A stretch of 64,000 nucleotides of DNA from an uncultured Desulfobacter sp. (GCF_963666145.1 NZ_OY762614.1:3028501-3092500), one strand, 5' to 3'. Counted from the stretch's first letter, positions 52,449-62,796 are shown. Numbers and translations: made by a program. The notes: generated by a model from the letters alone, not told the origin.

Positions 52449-52899
52449 AATCCAATCCTCTGATTGATGGTTTAAAATAGCGCCTGCTATGTTTCCAAGT
52501 GATTTAATCGGACAGTTTCCTACTATTTTTATATGATTAGGTCAACACTAATTTTTCTTATAAAATATTAATTTTTATAGAAAAAAATAAATATTTTTTA
52601 CATAAAAAGAAGCGGCGGCTTGCAATAGGCTTTAAATCTATGCCTGAAGCGTTGCCACCCCGTTAGTTTAAGGCCCAGAGAAAAAATCTTGCTCCACTGC
52701 CCTGCACGGGTTATGATAACCCATTTCATTTATTACAATTAAAAACAGTCAAATAGATTTCCCGGCAAGCAGATCGTACACAAGTGCCATGGGCTGCCTT
52801 GGCATGTCAGATGCCAGGCTCAGCACATAACAAAGTTTGTAAAATTTTAGTTGCTTAGCCATCCTTTTATATAAAAATCGACCAGCATTGGAGTGCTGA
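52449..52899. other. AT-rich divergent region upstream of hmcA
   Basis: 451 bases between hmcA and the divergent kinase pseudogene. 52500-52620 is very AT-rich. A minus-strand TTGACC lies at 52540-52545 but no good -10 is placed 16-18 bases away. The hmc promoter and any Rrf2 operator should be here; I could not define them. A possible 37-codon frame lies at 52749-52862. Confidence 0.4.
52749..52862 (-). CDS. Possible 37-residue peptide, uncertain
   Basis: A short minus-strand frame beginning MAKQLKFYKLCYVLSL and ending LVYDLLAGKSI. Codon choice looks gene-like, with GC-rich third positions in the second half. The ribosome site (AAAAGG) is only one or two bases from the ATG, which is too close. 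I do not recognise it. It could be a small protein, a gene remnant or chance. Confidence 0.25.
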   Translation of the reverse strand: MAKQLKFYKLCYVLSLASDMPRQPMALVYDLLAGKSI

Positions 52900-55895
52900 A
52901 TGCGCATAGGGGTCCTCTCTTTTTTTCTGGTTTTATTCATTGCAGTGCATCCAGGTTTTGGAACGACTGGTGCTCACTCCAGTACGCCTCCTTTTGAATT
53001 TTGGGATGACCAGGGACGATACTATGGTATCACAGCAGAGTATCTCTCTCTCATTTCAGACCGGCTTCAGGTGACATTTGAACCGGTATTCAAAAAAGAC
53101 AGAACCCTTTTATCCTGGGATGAGGTGCTTGTGGCAGGCCGCGACCGTGAAGTGGATCTTGTCCCCGGCTTGGTCAGGACAACAAACCGGGATTTTTTTA
53201 GATATACCAGCTCATATATGGATTTTCCGTGGGTTATTATTACAGGCGAAGCGCATAAGGAATCCGATAATCTGTCTTTTTTTGACCGTGAAAAAAAATC
53301 TGTCGGTATTGTCAAGTCCAGCGCCCTTAATGACAGGCTTAAACAACAGTATCCCGGTTTGAAAATTGTTCCGGTTGACGACTCTTTGACGGGCCTTTCC
53401 GAGGTATCCCAAGGCCGGTTGGATGCCTTTGTGGACGTTGCTGCTGTGACTGCATATCTTATGAAAAAACATGGGCTTAAAAATTTAAAAATGGCAGAGA
53501 CGCTGAACGGGCATGAAACACATGTGCGTATGGGGGTCAGACCAGACTGGCCGATCCTGGTGGACATTCTCAATAAGGCCATTGATTCGTTAACCCCTGC
53601 AGAGCGTGCCATCATTCACAACCGCTGGGTCTCCATTGAGATTGAACACCATATGGACTGGAAAAAGATCGCCGCATGGGGGCTCCCCATTGTCCTTATT
53701 GCCCTGGCAGTTCTTGCGGTGATCATCGGGGCCAACCGGCGTCTGCAAAAAGAGGTCTTTTTACGGCGCAGGGTGGAAGAGCAGTTTCGTATCATTGCCG
53801 ACTACACCTACGGGGCTGAAAGTCTGCATGATCAAAACGGCAGGCTGAGCTGGATCAGTCCGTCTGTGAAACGGGTGACAGGGTATTCCGCACAACAGTC
53901 CATGCAGATGCGTGATTACCCGTTGCCGATTATTGCGCCGGAAGATCTGTCCAAATGGAATGATGTGCTGCAAAAATCCCGGGAAAACAACCCCGGCAGT
54001 GATATCAGGCTCTCTATTAAGCGCGAAGATGGTGCAACGCGCCAGGTGGCTGTGTTCTGGAATCCGGTATTCAGACAAGACGGCGAATTTGATAGCATTC
54101 GTGTGAGTATGTTTGATATTACAGACCGGTTCAAGGCCGAAAAGGCAATACAAAGAAAAGACGAGCGTTTTCATTTTATCTTGCTGGCTGCCGGTGCGGT
54201 TTACTGGGAGTACGACTATGTAAAAGAACGTTTTTCTTACGAATCAACTAAATTTTTTACCGGTTACGGCTACTCAGACGCCCAGGTTCCCTACGACATA
54301 GACACGATGCTTGAAATTATTCATCCTGACGACCGTGAAAGGATGTTAAATGCAGCCCGACAGCAACGCCGGAGTGAAATTTTCAGCGAAGATTATCGCG
54401 TCCAAAACAAGCTGAACAACGCTTATTTTTGGGCGAATACCTCACGCCGGGTGTTGGAAAAGGATGAGAATGGCAACGTTCTCAAAATAGCCGGTATATC
54501 TATAGATATCACGGAAAGACAGAATCTGCTGGAGCAAATCAAGGTCTCCCAGGAGCGCTTGAGAATATTGTCCGAACATACCCATGACTGGCAGACATGG
54601 CGCAATCTTGACGGCCAGTTGCTGTGGTCCAATAAGGCTATGGAACGTATTACCGGCTATAGCTTTAACGAACACGAAGATACAGGTAAAGATTTCCTGG
54701 AAATTGTGGATACGCGTGACAGAGATCATCTGTTGCATCACTATGAACGCGCCGCCCAAGGCGAAAAAGGACTGGCGTGCCATATCCGTATTCAGCGAAA
54801 AGATGGCCGGACAGCCTGGCTGTATGTCGTATTTGGACCTGTTTTTGATCTGGACGGACAGATTACAGGCATTACCACCTCAGCCAAGGACATTACGAAC
54901 CTAAAGAAAGCTGAAGCGGAGCTGAACGCATACAAGGACCATCTTGAGGTGCTGGTTGAAAAACGGACCGCGGATCTGGTAAAGGCGATGAAGATGGCCC
55001 AGGATGCATCCCGGGTGAAAAGTGAGTTTTTGGCCAACATGAGCCACGAAATCCGGCCCCCCCTCAATGCCGTTATTGGATTTGCCCACCTTCTGGACAG
55101 ACTATCCTGGATTCAACCCAGCACGCCATGATTGAAAAAATCCAGAGCAGTTCATCTTTGCTGCTGGGTGTTATTAACGATATCCTTGATGTCAGCAAGC
55201 TTGATGCCGGTAAGCTGGACCTTGAATCCATCCCCTTTAATCTGGGTGAGGTGCTGAACAATGTCTCGGATATGATCAGCGTCAGTGCCCGGCAAAAGGG
55301 GTTGGAGGTAATCCTGGACATCGCGTCCAATAGCCCGCATATGGTGGTCGGCGACCCGCTCAGGGTTTCCCAGATTTTGACCAATCTGGCCAATAATGCG
55401 GTAAAATTCACGGACAAGGGCCAGTTGCGCATCGGGTGCAGGGTTCTGGGCAGTGAAGCAGAAAGGGTTGAACTTGAGCTGTTTGTCCGGGACAGCGGCA
55501 TTGGCCTAAGTTATGAACATCAGAAAAATTTGTTCAAGGCCTTTTCCCTGGCAGATTCTTCCACCACAAGAAAATACGGCGGCACAGGACTTGGGCTTTA
55601 CATCACCAAAACCCTGGTGGAGATGATGGATGGCCGGATCTGGGTGGACAGTAAACCGGGACAGGGGGCAACCTTTTATTTCACCATATGGCTTAAAACC
55701 AGCCACACCGTTTCTGTGCAGCGCGCTGAGGCCGATATCCAAACGTGCCAGGGCAGGGTTTTGTTGGTGGAAAATAATCGTCTTTGCCGCAGAAGTACCA
55801 GGCGTATTCTTGAGGCGCTTTCTTTCCAGGTCACCTGTGTGGATAACGCCCGGGCCTGCATTGATTCCCTGGAGAGCGAACACCATGACCTGATT
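52900..55895 (+). pseudogene. BvgS-like sensor kinase, broken by frameshift and insertion
   Basis: The intact ancestor had a signal peptide, a periplasmic SBP_bac_3 sensor (about residues 25-250), a membrane helix (about 255-275), three PAS domains (285-690), HisKA, ATPase and a receiver. The phospho-His box MSHEIRPPLNAVIGFAHLLDR is present. Right after it (55099-55107) the frame is lost: five bases separate the Arg codon from CTGGATTCAACC, which continues the expected LDSTQHAMIEK in another frame, so one base was lost or two gained. The second part (frame of 55128) carries the ATPase motifs (DSGIGLS, GTGLGLYITK) and the first about 50 receiver residues, then runs into the element at 55896. 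Confidence 0.85.
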
Positions 55896-56155
55896 AAAGG
55901 GAAAGGGAAAGGGTCAGGAAAGGGTCAGGAAAGGGTCAAGTCTGCTCCTGACGCATGTGGCCATGAATTCGGGTTAATTGGGATTGTAATTCGGGGTACA
56001 CCTTTGTTCCGAATAAATAAGGCCACGAAATGCCGGAGCGCAGGCAGATCAGAAGGATGCCGTTGGTACATGGATTCAAGGAAAAGAGGAGATGGATGTG
56101 GCAAGCCGCTCCTTGCTCATTTCGGATAGATGCGTCAGGAGCAGGCTTGGTCTTT
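55896..56155. mobile_element. Small non-autonomous insertion with 19-bp inverted ends
   Basis: Receiver homology stops at about 55895 and a G/A-rich tract of three GGAAAGGGTCA-like repeats begins. AAGTCTGCTCCTGACGCAT (55938-55956) is mirrored by ATGCGTCAGGAGCAGGCTT (56130-56148), 18 of 19 paired. No transposase is encoded in between. The GTCAAG/TGACGC end sequence resembles the palindromic ends linked to REP-associated (Y1/IS200-type) transposases, but this is from memory. It truncates the receiver of the preceding kinase pseudogene. Confidence 0.7.
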
Positions 56156-56266
56156 TTCTTTTTTTAACCAGTACCTCCACATGACAGACCGCAGCTACAT
56201 GTATAATCAGCAATTTACATGATAACCTCCGTGCAGGTTATTAGAATAGCCAGGCTTATCCTGGCG

Positions 56267-56346
56267 CACCGGAAGACACGGAATGCACTGAAATTTATTG
56301 CGTAATGCCCTTTTTCCGTGTGCTTCCGTGCTGTCCGTGGTTAAGT
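56267..56346. repeat. CCACGGA-type repeat, copy B
   Basis: CCGGAAGACACGGAATGCACTG at the left and, on the other strand, TTAACCACGGACAGCACGGA at the right. The ends pair imperfectly (CCGGAAGACACGGAA with TTCCGTGTGCTTCCG). It touches the stop codon of the permease gene, as copy A (42751-42810) touches two gene ends. Confidence 0.55.
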
Positions 56347-57753
56347 TTAGCGGTCCGACAGGGCGGCCTTGGAGACGCCCTTTGTTTCTTCTTTCTCATA
56401 CTCAAGGATAAAAAACAGAACCGCGCCGACGATCAGGGCCATGGTCGGCCCGGACCAGAATGCACTGCCCCAGAGTTTGGTGTAGTTGGCAGACACCAGG
56501 GCTGCGGCCATAATGCCGGCAATGCCGCGCTGGACATTGGTGGCGCAAAGGGTCAGCGCAAGATAGATGCACAGATAGCCCTGGATCAAGAGCGTCAGGC
56601 CGAATCCGATCAGCTTGCCGGGCAGGATGATTTGAACCAGTGGATGAAATACCATGGCCAGGCTCATACCCCAGAAAATGGAGGTGGCCCCGCCCCAATA
56701 AGAAGGTTCCTGGTCGGGTGTTGAGTGTTTGTATCTATTCACCACCAGGGCCTGCCCGCCGGTCCACTGGGGGCCGCACAAGGGAAGAAATGGCAGGAAA
56801 AGGCCTTGGATGCCGTTTCTGATGGCGGTGATGATGTGATTTCGCGGCACTTCAAACACGATCTTTTCATCCGTTCGGGTTTCGTTGCAGTCTTCGATCA
56901 TGGTCTCCAGCACCAGGATATCACCAAATGCCAGCACATAGGCCACGATGGCCAGGGAGAGCGCCGCCATCCATTGTCCCGGTGACGGCATGCCCACGCT
57001 CATTACGGAAAAAGACGCGAGCATTTCGCCAAAGGGGGCGTCAATGATAATTCTGTCAAATACGCCCGCAGGCGGCGCGATTTCGCCGGTGAGTACCCCG
57101 ACGCAATAGCCGATAATAAATCCGGGGGCAATGCCGAAACCCGCCACCCAGGTGAACAGATTTGACCTTGCCCTGAATTTCAGTGCCCGGGAGGAAAACA
57201 GAATGAAAAAGCTGGCCAGGGCGGCCACGCTGAAGGCCACCGGCATTTTGCCGATAAACGGCTGGGCCGGGTCAAATACACGCATCAATGAGGCAAAGCC
57301 TGCGCCCAGAAGAATCCCTGAGCGCATGGAGATGGGAAAGTGTTTGATAATCCAGCGGGTGATGCCGGTGACGCCGAAGACCAGAAAGATGAGTCCCACA
57401 AGCACCTGCAGGGCGATCAGTGCCTGGATGCGTTCCGGGCCGGGGTTAAAGCCTGTTAAAAAAGATATGTATAAGGGGATGCCCGCAGTAATCCACCCGC
57501 TGACGGACGGATCGCCAAAAGAGGTGTGTAATAAATAGAAAAAATTATTGATTACGACCATCAGAACTGCGATTTCAAGGGGGATACCCAGGATTTTGAC
57601 CATGGCCGCGGTGATGCCCAGCGGGATACAGCTTAATATGGCGCCCTGAATAAAGTCCTGGTACTCAAGCCTGTAATGCACAAAAGGGATGCGCAGCTTG
57701 AGCGGTCCCCCTGCGTATGGCAGTTCACGTCCCTTTTTATGGGTGGAACTCAT
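56347..57753 (-). CDS. Polytopic permease, NCS2 (xanthine/uracil)-like
   Basis: A 468-residue inner-membrane protein with about 12-14 hydrophobic helices. The overall layout and segments such as FGDILVLETMIEDCNETRTDE (about 290) and GPQWTGGQALVVNRYK recall the NCS2/AzgA purine permease superfamily, but no signature is decisive, so the substrate is open. The start at 57753 has AGGAGG at ideal spacing. A 138-base gap separates it from the methyltransferase gene upstream on the same strand. The stop abuts the repeat at 56267-56346. Confidence 0.7.
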   Translation of the reverse strand: MSSTHKKGRELPYAGGPLKLRIPFVHYRLEYQDFIQGAILSCIPLGITAAMVKILGIPLEIAVLMVVINNFFYLLHTSFGDPSVSGWITAGIPLYISFLTGFNPGPERIQALIALQVLVGLIFLVFGVTGITRWIIKHFPISMRSGILLGAGFASLMRVFDPAQPFIGKMPVAFSVAALASFFILFSSRALKFRARSNLFTWVAGFGIAPGFIIGYCVGVLTGEIAPPAGVFDRIIIDAPFGEMLASFSVMSVGMPSPGQWMAALSLAIVAYVLAFGDILVLETMIEDCNETRTDEKIVFEVPRNHIITAIRNGIQGLFLPFLPLCGPQWTGGQALVVNRYKHSTPDQEPSYWGGATSIFWGMSLAMVFHPLVQIILPGKLIGFGLTLLIQGYLCIYLALTLCATNVQRGIAGIMAAALVSANYTKLWGSAFWSGPTMALIVGAVLFFILEYEKEETKGVSKAALSDR

Positions 57754-57891
57754 TTGAAAACCTCCTAAACAATTTGGCAAAGGTTGTTTGTCCGGCCACG
57801 CCCTGTGACGTGGGTGCCCCCTGGGGCCGACCGTTCAACTGCCGGCTCCAGGGCTGAAGACGAATTTATACGTCCTGTTCAGGAGAGCGGA

Positions 57892-58539
57892 TTACAATAC
57901 GCGGTATGCGTAGTAAACAATCTGGATTTTTTCGGAAAAATCCTTGTTGCCGGGCAGGTATGGTTTGGGCTCGGAAACTAAAACTTCTTCCAGAACGTTT
58001 TCGGCCTTGAGGGCTTCAAGTTTTCCGGTAAATTCATCGTCAATCATATCCGTACGATGGGAAAAGATGACCATGCCGCCGGGCGTGGTGATCCGGGCAA
58101 ACTCACGAACAACTTCAGGCACGTCTTCAATGTAGGTGAGCGTGCCGATGCAGTTCAGGTTGGCAAAATGGTTGTCGTCATAACGGAACGGCCTTTCATG
58201 CATATTGACAATATGCACATCTTCATACACACCCTTTTCCTGGGCAACGGCGGCAAAATCAGGGCTTAGGTCAAAACCGATAATGCTGTTAAACCCGGCG
58301 GCATTCAGCGCTTCACCGGTCAGTCCGCTGCCGCATCCCGCGTCACATACGGTGCCGTCAACCTGCTTGTATTTGTTCAGCAGTGCAGCGGCTTTTTCAG
58401 GCGCATCATAATCCCAGCTTTTTACTGAATCTTCGTAGTCTTTGCCCCAGGTGTTGTAATATTCTTCGACTTCGTTACTCGCCTGGCTACCCTCTGCAAA
58501 CCATTTGTCATTGCCCAGTGTCTCTTTTTGTAATGCCAA
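57892..58539 (-). CDS. Class I SAM-dependent methyltransferase
   Basis: A 215-residue methyltransferase. Motif I is VCDAGCGSGLTGEALNAAG (about residues 60-78), followed by GFDLSPDF, and motif II/III is NLNCIGTLTYIED and GGMVIFSHRTD. The N-terminus NEVEEYYNTWGKDYEDSVKSW is the usual lid helix of the Methyltransf_11/25 type. The start is the TTG at 58539 with AAGGAG seven bases upstream. Substrate unknown. It lies upstream of the permease on the same strand and could be co-transcribed. Confidence 0.87.
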   Translation of the reverse strand: MALQKETLGNDKWFAEGSQASNEVEEYYNTWGKDYEDSVKSWDYDAPEKAAALLNKYKQVDGTVCDAGCGSGLTGEALNAAGFNSIIGFDLSPDFAAVAQEKGVYEDVHIVNMHERPFRYDDNHFANLNCIGTLTYIEDVPEVVREFARITTPGGMVIFSHRTDMIDDEFTGKLEALKAENVLEEVLVSEPKPYLPGNKDFSEKIQIVYYAYRVL

Positions 58540-59107
58540 AATATTCTCCTTGATTTGGGTTAGCGGACAGGTTTCATCTTTCCCTCCGCCGTTATGTCAG
58601 ATTAGGAATTTCAAGATCCCTTAATAATGAACTTAATTGTAATTTTGATTTTCACTTAATGCTTTTCAACATCGCATTAATTACCGTCTATTCATTGCAA
58701 GGTCAAGGATAAAATATATCGTATTCGATATATATGTTTTGTGTTTGAGTTCTATTTTGTGTGGTTTTCTTGTATTGGTAGCGGTGCATGTCGGTCGGTT
58801 GTATGACCCTAATAAAAAAATAACATTCTATTATAATAAAGTAATTATTTTAGATTGTGTTTTATGTGCCTCTAATGATGATATTAAATTGTATTGGGAT
58901 CAATATATTGATCTGAAAATAAATTGAGCGAGGGCCAGCGAGACTATGAACGGGCCGCGTGTATGTCGTGCAGTGCCCTTGCCTCTCTAAGTCTTGGTGG
59001 GGTTAATATCTAACAATTCCAACAAATAAATTGATTTTTATCTGAATTTTTGGCATGTTGCTGTCCGCAGAAACATACGCTAAAACCATTTGAGGTTAGA
59101 TATAATA
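58540..59107. other. AT-rich intergenic island with perfect palindromes
   Basis: 568 bases, clearly lower in GC than the flanks between about 58600 and 58930. It holds two perfect palindromes: ATATATCG-TATT-CGATATAT (58714-58733) and GATCAATATATTGATC (58898-58913). A 62-codon frame at 58739-58927 between them has AT-biased, weak coding character and no ribosome site. An imperfect stem GCGAGGGC/GCCCTTGC follows near 58930-58990. Likely regulatory or a decayed gene. Confidence 0.45.
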
Positions 59108-60922
59108 ATGAATACAAAACGACTGATGCTGGGAAATGAAGCGCTGGCCTATGGGTTGCTGGAAAACGGCTGCCAGATGGCTTGTGCTTACCCCGGCACC
59201 CCTTCTTCGGAAATATTGTCCGCAGTTGTTTCCCTGAAAAAAGAGATGGATCTGGACATTCACGCCCAGTGGGCCGTGAACGAGAAAGTGGCCTTTGAAA
59301 CCGCTTACGCAGGCGCCCAGGCAGGGCTCAGGACCGCGGTTGCCATGAAACAGGTGGGGTTGAACGTGGCGGCGGATCCCTTGATGAGCTCCGTATATTT
59401 GGGCGTGAAAGGCGGCTTTGTGGTGATCAGCGCCGATGATCCCGGCCCCCACTCCTCCCAGACCGAACAGGATTCTCGCCTGATGGCCGTTATGGCCAAA
59501 CTGCCGGTGCTGGACCCCGATTCCCCGGCCCAGGCCGCCGAGCTTGCCGGTGTCGCATTTGAATTGTCCGAGGCCTTTGAGATTCCGGTGATGCTGCGCC
59601 CCACCACCCGGGTGTGCCACTCCCGCCAGAGTATGGACGTGGAAAAAGTGAACATTGAATGGCGTGAGGCCGCATTTGAGAAAAATCCGGGCAGATGGGC
59701 TGCAACCCCGAAATTCCGCCTTCAGCTGCACAAGGAACTGGAAGCCAAACTTGCCAAAATTGCAGATTATGAAGCCACCCGCCCCCGGCGGGTATCCGGA
59801 ACGCCCAAAGCCGGTGGACAGGCCATTGTTGTGGCCGGCGTGGCCGCCGCCAATGCCATGGACATTATTAAGGAAAGGAATCTGGACATTCCCGTGTACC
59901 AGGTGGTTCAGCCCTTTCCCTTACACAAAAGCTTCATCAAAGAGATGGATGCCTACGATGAGGTCCTGGTGCTGGAAGAGACCTGGGGTGTCATTGAGAT
60001 GCAGCTGGCTGACAAAGGCCGGGTAAAAGGAAAAAATACGGGCTTTATCTCCCCTGCCGGCGAATTGCTTCCCGAAAATGTGGAAGAACGAATCTGCGCC
60101 TTTACCGGTGTGGCGTATCAGGCTCCGCAGGTCACCATGATGCCGGGACGGCGTCCCACCCTTTGTGCCGGCTGCCCCCACCGGGCAAGTTTCTATGCCA
60201 TTAAAAAGGCTGCGCCCAAGGGTATATTCACCAGTGACATCGGCTGCTACACGCTGGGCTGCAATCTGGGGGCCGTAGACACGGTGACTTGCATGGGCGC
60301 GGGTATCAGTCAGGCCGCAGGCTTTTCCATTGCCTATGCCAAAAACAAAAAGCAGCCGCCGGTTTTCTCCACCATCGGCGATTCCACCTTTTTCCATTCC
60401 GGCATTCCCGGATTGATCGAAACCGTTACCAAAAAAATCCCTTACGTTCTGGTGATTCTGGACAACCGGACCACCGCCATGACCGGCCACCAGCCCACAC
60501 CGGCCACGGGCCGGGACGCTTCGGGCGACCCATGCATTGCCGTGAATATCCCTGACATTGTCAAAGGCTGCGGGGTGCGCTTCATTAAAACCGCAGACCC
60601 ATATGACCTGCCGGCATTCATTGACATTCTTAAAGAGGCAAGCGCCTATTGCAAAGAAAACGGGCCGGCCGTGGTGATCGCCGAGCATCCCTGTCTGCTT
60701 GACATGGACCGGTCGGAACTTGCGGCATCCTTTAAAAAAGTAATCGTTGATAAAGATATTTGTGACGGCTGCGGATATTGCGTAAGCCAGTTTGAATGCC
60801 CGGCCCTTGGCATGGACAAAGAGAGTGAACAGGTTTGCATTGACGCAGGGCTTTGCACCGGATGTACGGTCTGTTCATTTGTCTGCCCCAAAGGCGCACT
60901 CGTACTTGGAAATCAGGAGTAA
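59108..60922 (+). CDS. iorA: Indolepyruvate:ferredoxin oxidoreductase alpha subunit
   Basis: A 604-residue TPP- and Fe-S-containing subunit that oxidatively decarboxylates arylpyruvates to aryl-acetyl-CoA, reducing ferredoxin. The N-terminal pyrimidine-binding domain has GNEALAYGLLENGCQMACAYPGTPSSE and the TPP domain has CAGCPHRASFY, DIGCYTLG and IGDSTFFHSG (about 395-440). The C-terminal ferredoxin domain has CDGCGYCVSQFECPAL and CTGCTVCSFVCPKGAL, the family's usual pattern. The start is the ATG at 59108. iorB follows after 5 bases. Confidence 0.96.
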   Translation: MNTKRLMLGNEALAYGLLENGCQMACAYPGTPSSEILSAVVSLKKEMDLDIHAQWAVNEKVAFETAYAGAQAGLRTAVAMKQVGLNVAADPLMSSVYLGVKGGFVVISADDPGPHSSQTEQDSRLMAVMAKLPVLDPDSPAQAAELAGVAFELSEAFEIPVMLRPTTRVCHSRQSMDVEKVNIEWREAAFEKNPGRWAATPKFRLQLHKELEAKLAKIADYEATRPRRVSGTPKAGGQAIVVAGVAAANAMDIIKERNLDIPVYQVVQPFPLHKSFIKEMDAYDEVLVLEETWGVIEMQLADKGRVKGKNTGFISPAGELLPENVEERICAFTGVAYQAPQVTMMPGRRPTLCAGCPHRASFYAIKKAAPKGIFTSDIGCYTLGCNLGAVDTVTCMGAGISQAAGFSIAYAKNKKQPPVFSTIGDSTFFHSGIPGLIETVTKKIPYVLVILDNRTTAMTGHQPTPATGRDASGDPCIAVNIPDIVKGCGVRFIKTADPYDLPAFIDILKEASAYCKENGPAVVIAEHPCLLDMDRSELAASFKKVIVDKDICDGCGYCVSQFECPALGMDKESEQVCIDAGLCTGCTVCSFVCPKGALVLGNQE

Positions 60923-60927
60923 ATATC

Positions 60928-61479
60928 ATGTCAAATAATCAGCAGATTATCATTTCAGGTCTGGGTGGCCAGGGCGTTCTTTTTATCTCAAAACTTTTGG
61001 CCGCTGCTGCCATGGCTGACAATCTTCCCGTGCTCACGTCGGAGACCCACGGCATGGCCCAGCGGGGGGGAAATGTTATTTCCTATCTTAAGATCGGTGA
61101 TTTTTCAGGCCCCCTGATCCGGCCTGCCACGGCAGATGTCTTGATTGCCCTGAAAGCCGAAAGTTTTGCCCACCATAGCTATTTTCTTAAGTCCGGCGGT
61201 CTGGCGGTGGTGAACTGTCCTGATCCTGTGGAAGATGACAGGTACCGGGTGTTTTCCGGAAACGCCACAGCCCTGGCTGAAGCGGCCGGAAATGTACGCA
61301 GTGAAAACGTAGCCATGCTCGGCTTTTTTCTGGGTGCCATGAAAGATGATGACGCCCGGATATTCAACCCCGACAGCCTTGCCCGTATGATTAAAGATAA
61401 GTTCCAGGCAAAACCTGCGGTGGCCCAAAATGTATTAAGCCTGCTTGAGTCAGGCATGCAACTATATGAAAAAAGGTAA
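60928..61479 (+). CDS. iorB: Indolepyruvate:ferredoxin oxidoreductase beta subunit
   Basis: A 183-residue gamma-domain subunit. IIISGLGGQGVLFISKLLAAAA (residues 7-28) and ETHGMAQRGGNVISYLKIGD (about 42-61) are the signatures of the Ior beta / pyruvate oxidoreductase gamma fold. It forms the active enzyme with IorA. The start at 60928 fits; an upstream in-frame start would overlap iorA. The stop is 4 bases before the paaK-like start, so the three genes form a tight operon. Confidence 0.95.
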   Translation: MSNNQQIIISGLGGQGVLFISKLLAAAAMADNLPVLTSETHGMAQRGGNVISYLKIGDFSGPLIRPATADVLIALKAESFAHHSYFLKSGGLAVVNCPDPVEDDRYRVFSGNATALAEAAGNVRSENVAMLGFFLGAMKDDDARIFNPDSLARMIKDKFQAKPAVAQNVLSLLESGMQLYEKR

Positions 61480-61483
61480 GTTC

Positions 61484-62773
61484 ATGAGTTTTATTCCCTT
61501 AGATATAACCGGCGAGCAGATCGCAGAGATTCAGGAGCAGGGTCTGAAATGGACCGTCTCCCACGCTTACAACAATAGTCCTTACTACAAAGAGAAGCTC
61601 GACGGCGCCGGCTGCACGCCCCAGGATATTAAATGCCTGGGGGATCTTGAACGTCTGCCCTTTACGGACAAGCACGACTTTCTTAAGGACTATCCCTTTC
61701 CCTTACGGTCCGTGCCTATGTCCGACATTGTGCGGATTCACGGCTCTTCGGGCACCACAGGGAAAAGAAAGATCCTGTGTTATACACGCGAGGATGTGGA
61801 CAACTGGGCCAATATTTTCGCCCGGTGCTATGAACTTGCCGGCGTCACCAACGAAGATCGGGTCCAGATTGCCGTGGGCTACGGGCTCTGGACGGCCGGT
61901 GTCGGGTTCCAGAACGGGTGCGAACGGCTGGGCGCCATGGCTGTGCCGCTGGGCCCTGCCAATGTGGACATGCACATTGATATGCTGTTGGATCTTGAGT
62001 CCACGGTGTTTTGTTCTACGGCGTCCATGGCCCTTCTCATGTCCGAAGAGATTGAAAAACGAAAACTTACGGATCAGGTTAAATTAAAGACCATTATATT
62101 AGGGGCCGAACGCCACAGCGCATCCATGCGCAGGCGTATCCAGGAGATCACCGGGGCCAGACATATCCATGACATCTATGGCATGACCGAGCTTTATGGT
62201 CCCGGCACCGGCCTCGACTGTACGGAACACGCAGGTATTCATTACTGGGCAGATCATTTTATTTTTGAGGTGATAGATCCGGTAACCCTGAAACCGGTAC
62301 CTGCCGGGGAAGAGGGGGAGCTTGTGGTCACCACCCTGAAAAAACAGGGCACCCCGTTAATCCGTTACCGTACCCATGATGTCACCAGGCTGATCCCCGG
62401 GGCCTGCCCCTGCGGCAATCCCTTCCCCCGGCATGCCCGGATCTCGGGCCGTACCGATGACATGTTTATCTTCAGGGCCGTAAACATCTATCCCAGCCAG
62501 ATTGATCACATCCTCGGCGACATTGACGGGGTGGGCAGTGAATACCAGATTCACCTGAACCAGGATGGGGACGGCAGGGACTACATGACCATCCGGGTGG
62601 AGCGTACAAATGGGGCCGGAGCCGGAGAAGACAACGGTCTGGCCGATCAGGTATCAGGCAGAATCCGTAAAAAACTGCTGGTCAGATCCCGGGTTGAAAT
62701 TGTGAATTACGGTGATCTGCCCCGGACGGAAAAAAAGAGCAAGCGGGTGTTTGACAACCGCCCATCCGAATAA
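61484..62773 (+). CDS. Phenylacetate--CoA ligase (PaaK family)
   Basis: A 429-residue AMP-forming ligase of the PaaK type. Signatures are HAYNNSPYYKEKL (about 30), the P-loop IHGSSGTTGKRKILCYT (about 83), YGLWTAGVGFQNG, GMTELYGPG (about 233) and RISGRTDDMFIFRAVNIYPSQID (about 325). It makes aryl-acetyl-CoA from arylacetates and ATP. Placed directly behind iorAB it handles the same intermediates, either for uptake and activation of arylacetates or in reverse. AAAAAAGGTAAG precedes the start. Confidence 0.93.
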   Translation: MSFIPLDITGEQIAEIQEQGLKWTVSHAYNNSPYYKEKLDGAGCTPQDIKCLGDLERLPFTDKHDFLKDYPFPLRSVPMSDIVRIHGSSGTTGKRKILCYTREDVDNWANIFARCYELAGVTNEDRVQIAVGYGLWTAGVGFQNGCERLGAMAVPLGPANVDMHIDMLLDLESTVFCSTASMALLMSEEIEKRKLTDQVKLKTIILGAERHSASMRRRIQEITGARHIHDIYGMTELYGPGTGLDCTEHAGIHYWADHFIFEVIDPVTLKPVPAGEEGELVVTTLKKQGTPLIRYRTHDVTRLIPGACPCGNPFPRHARISGRTDDMFIFRAVNIYPSQIDHILGDIDGVGSEYQIHLNQDGDGRDYMTIRVERTNGAGAGEDNGLADQVSGRIRKKLLVRSRVEIVNYGDLPRTEKKSKRVFDNRPSE

Positions 62774-62796
62774 ATTTACTCGACAAAGGAGTTACA

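Noticed and set aside
52449..52560. hmc promoter and Rrf2 operator
   Set aside because: A TTGACC is present on the minus strand but no -10 at proper distance and no clear dyad; too weak to annotate.
58739..58927. 62-codon frame in the AT-rich island
   Set aside because: Weak coding character, no ribosome site, and its sequence is dominated by AT bias; reported only within the intergenic entry.
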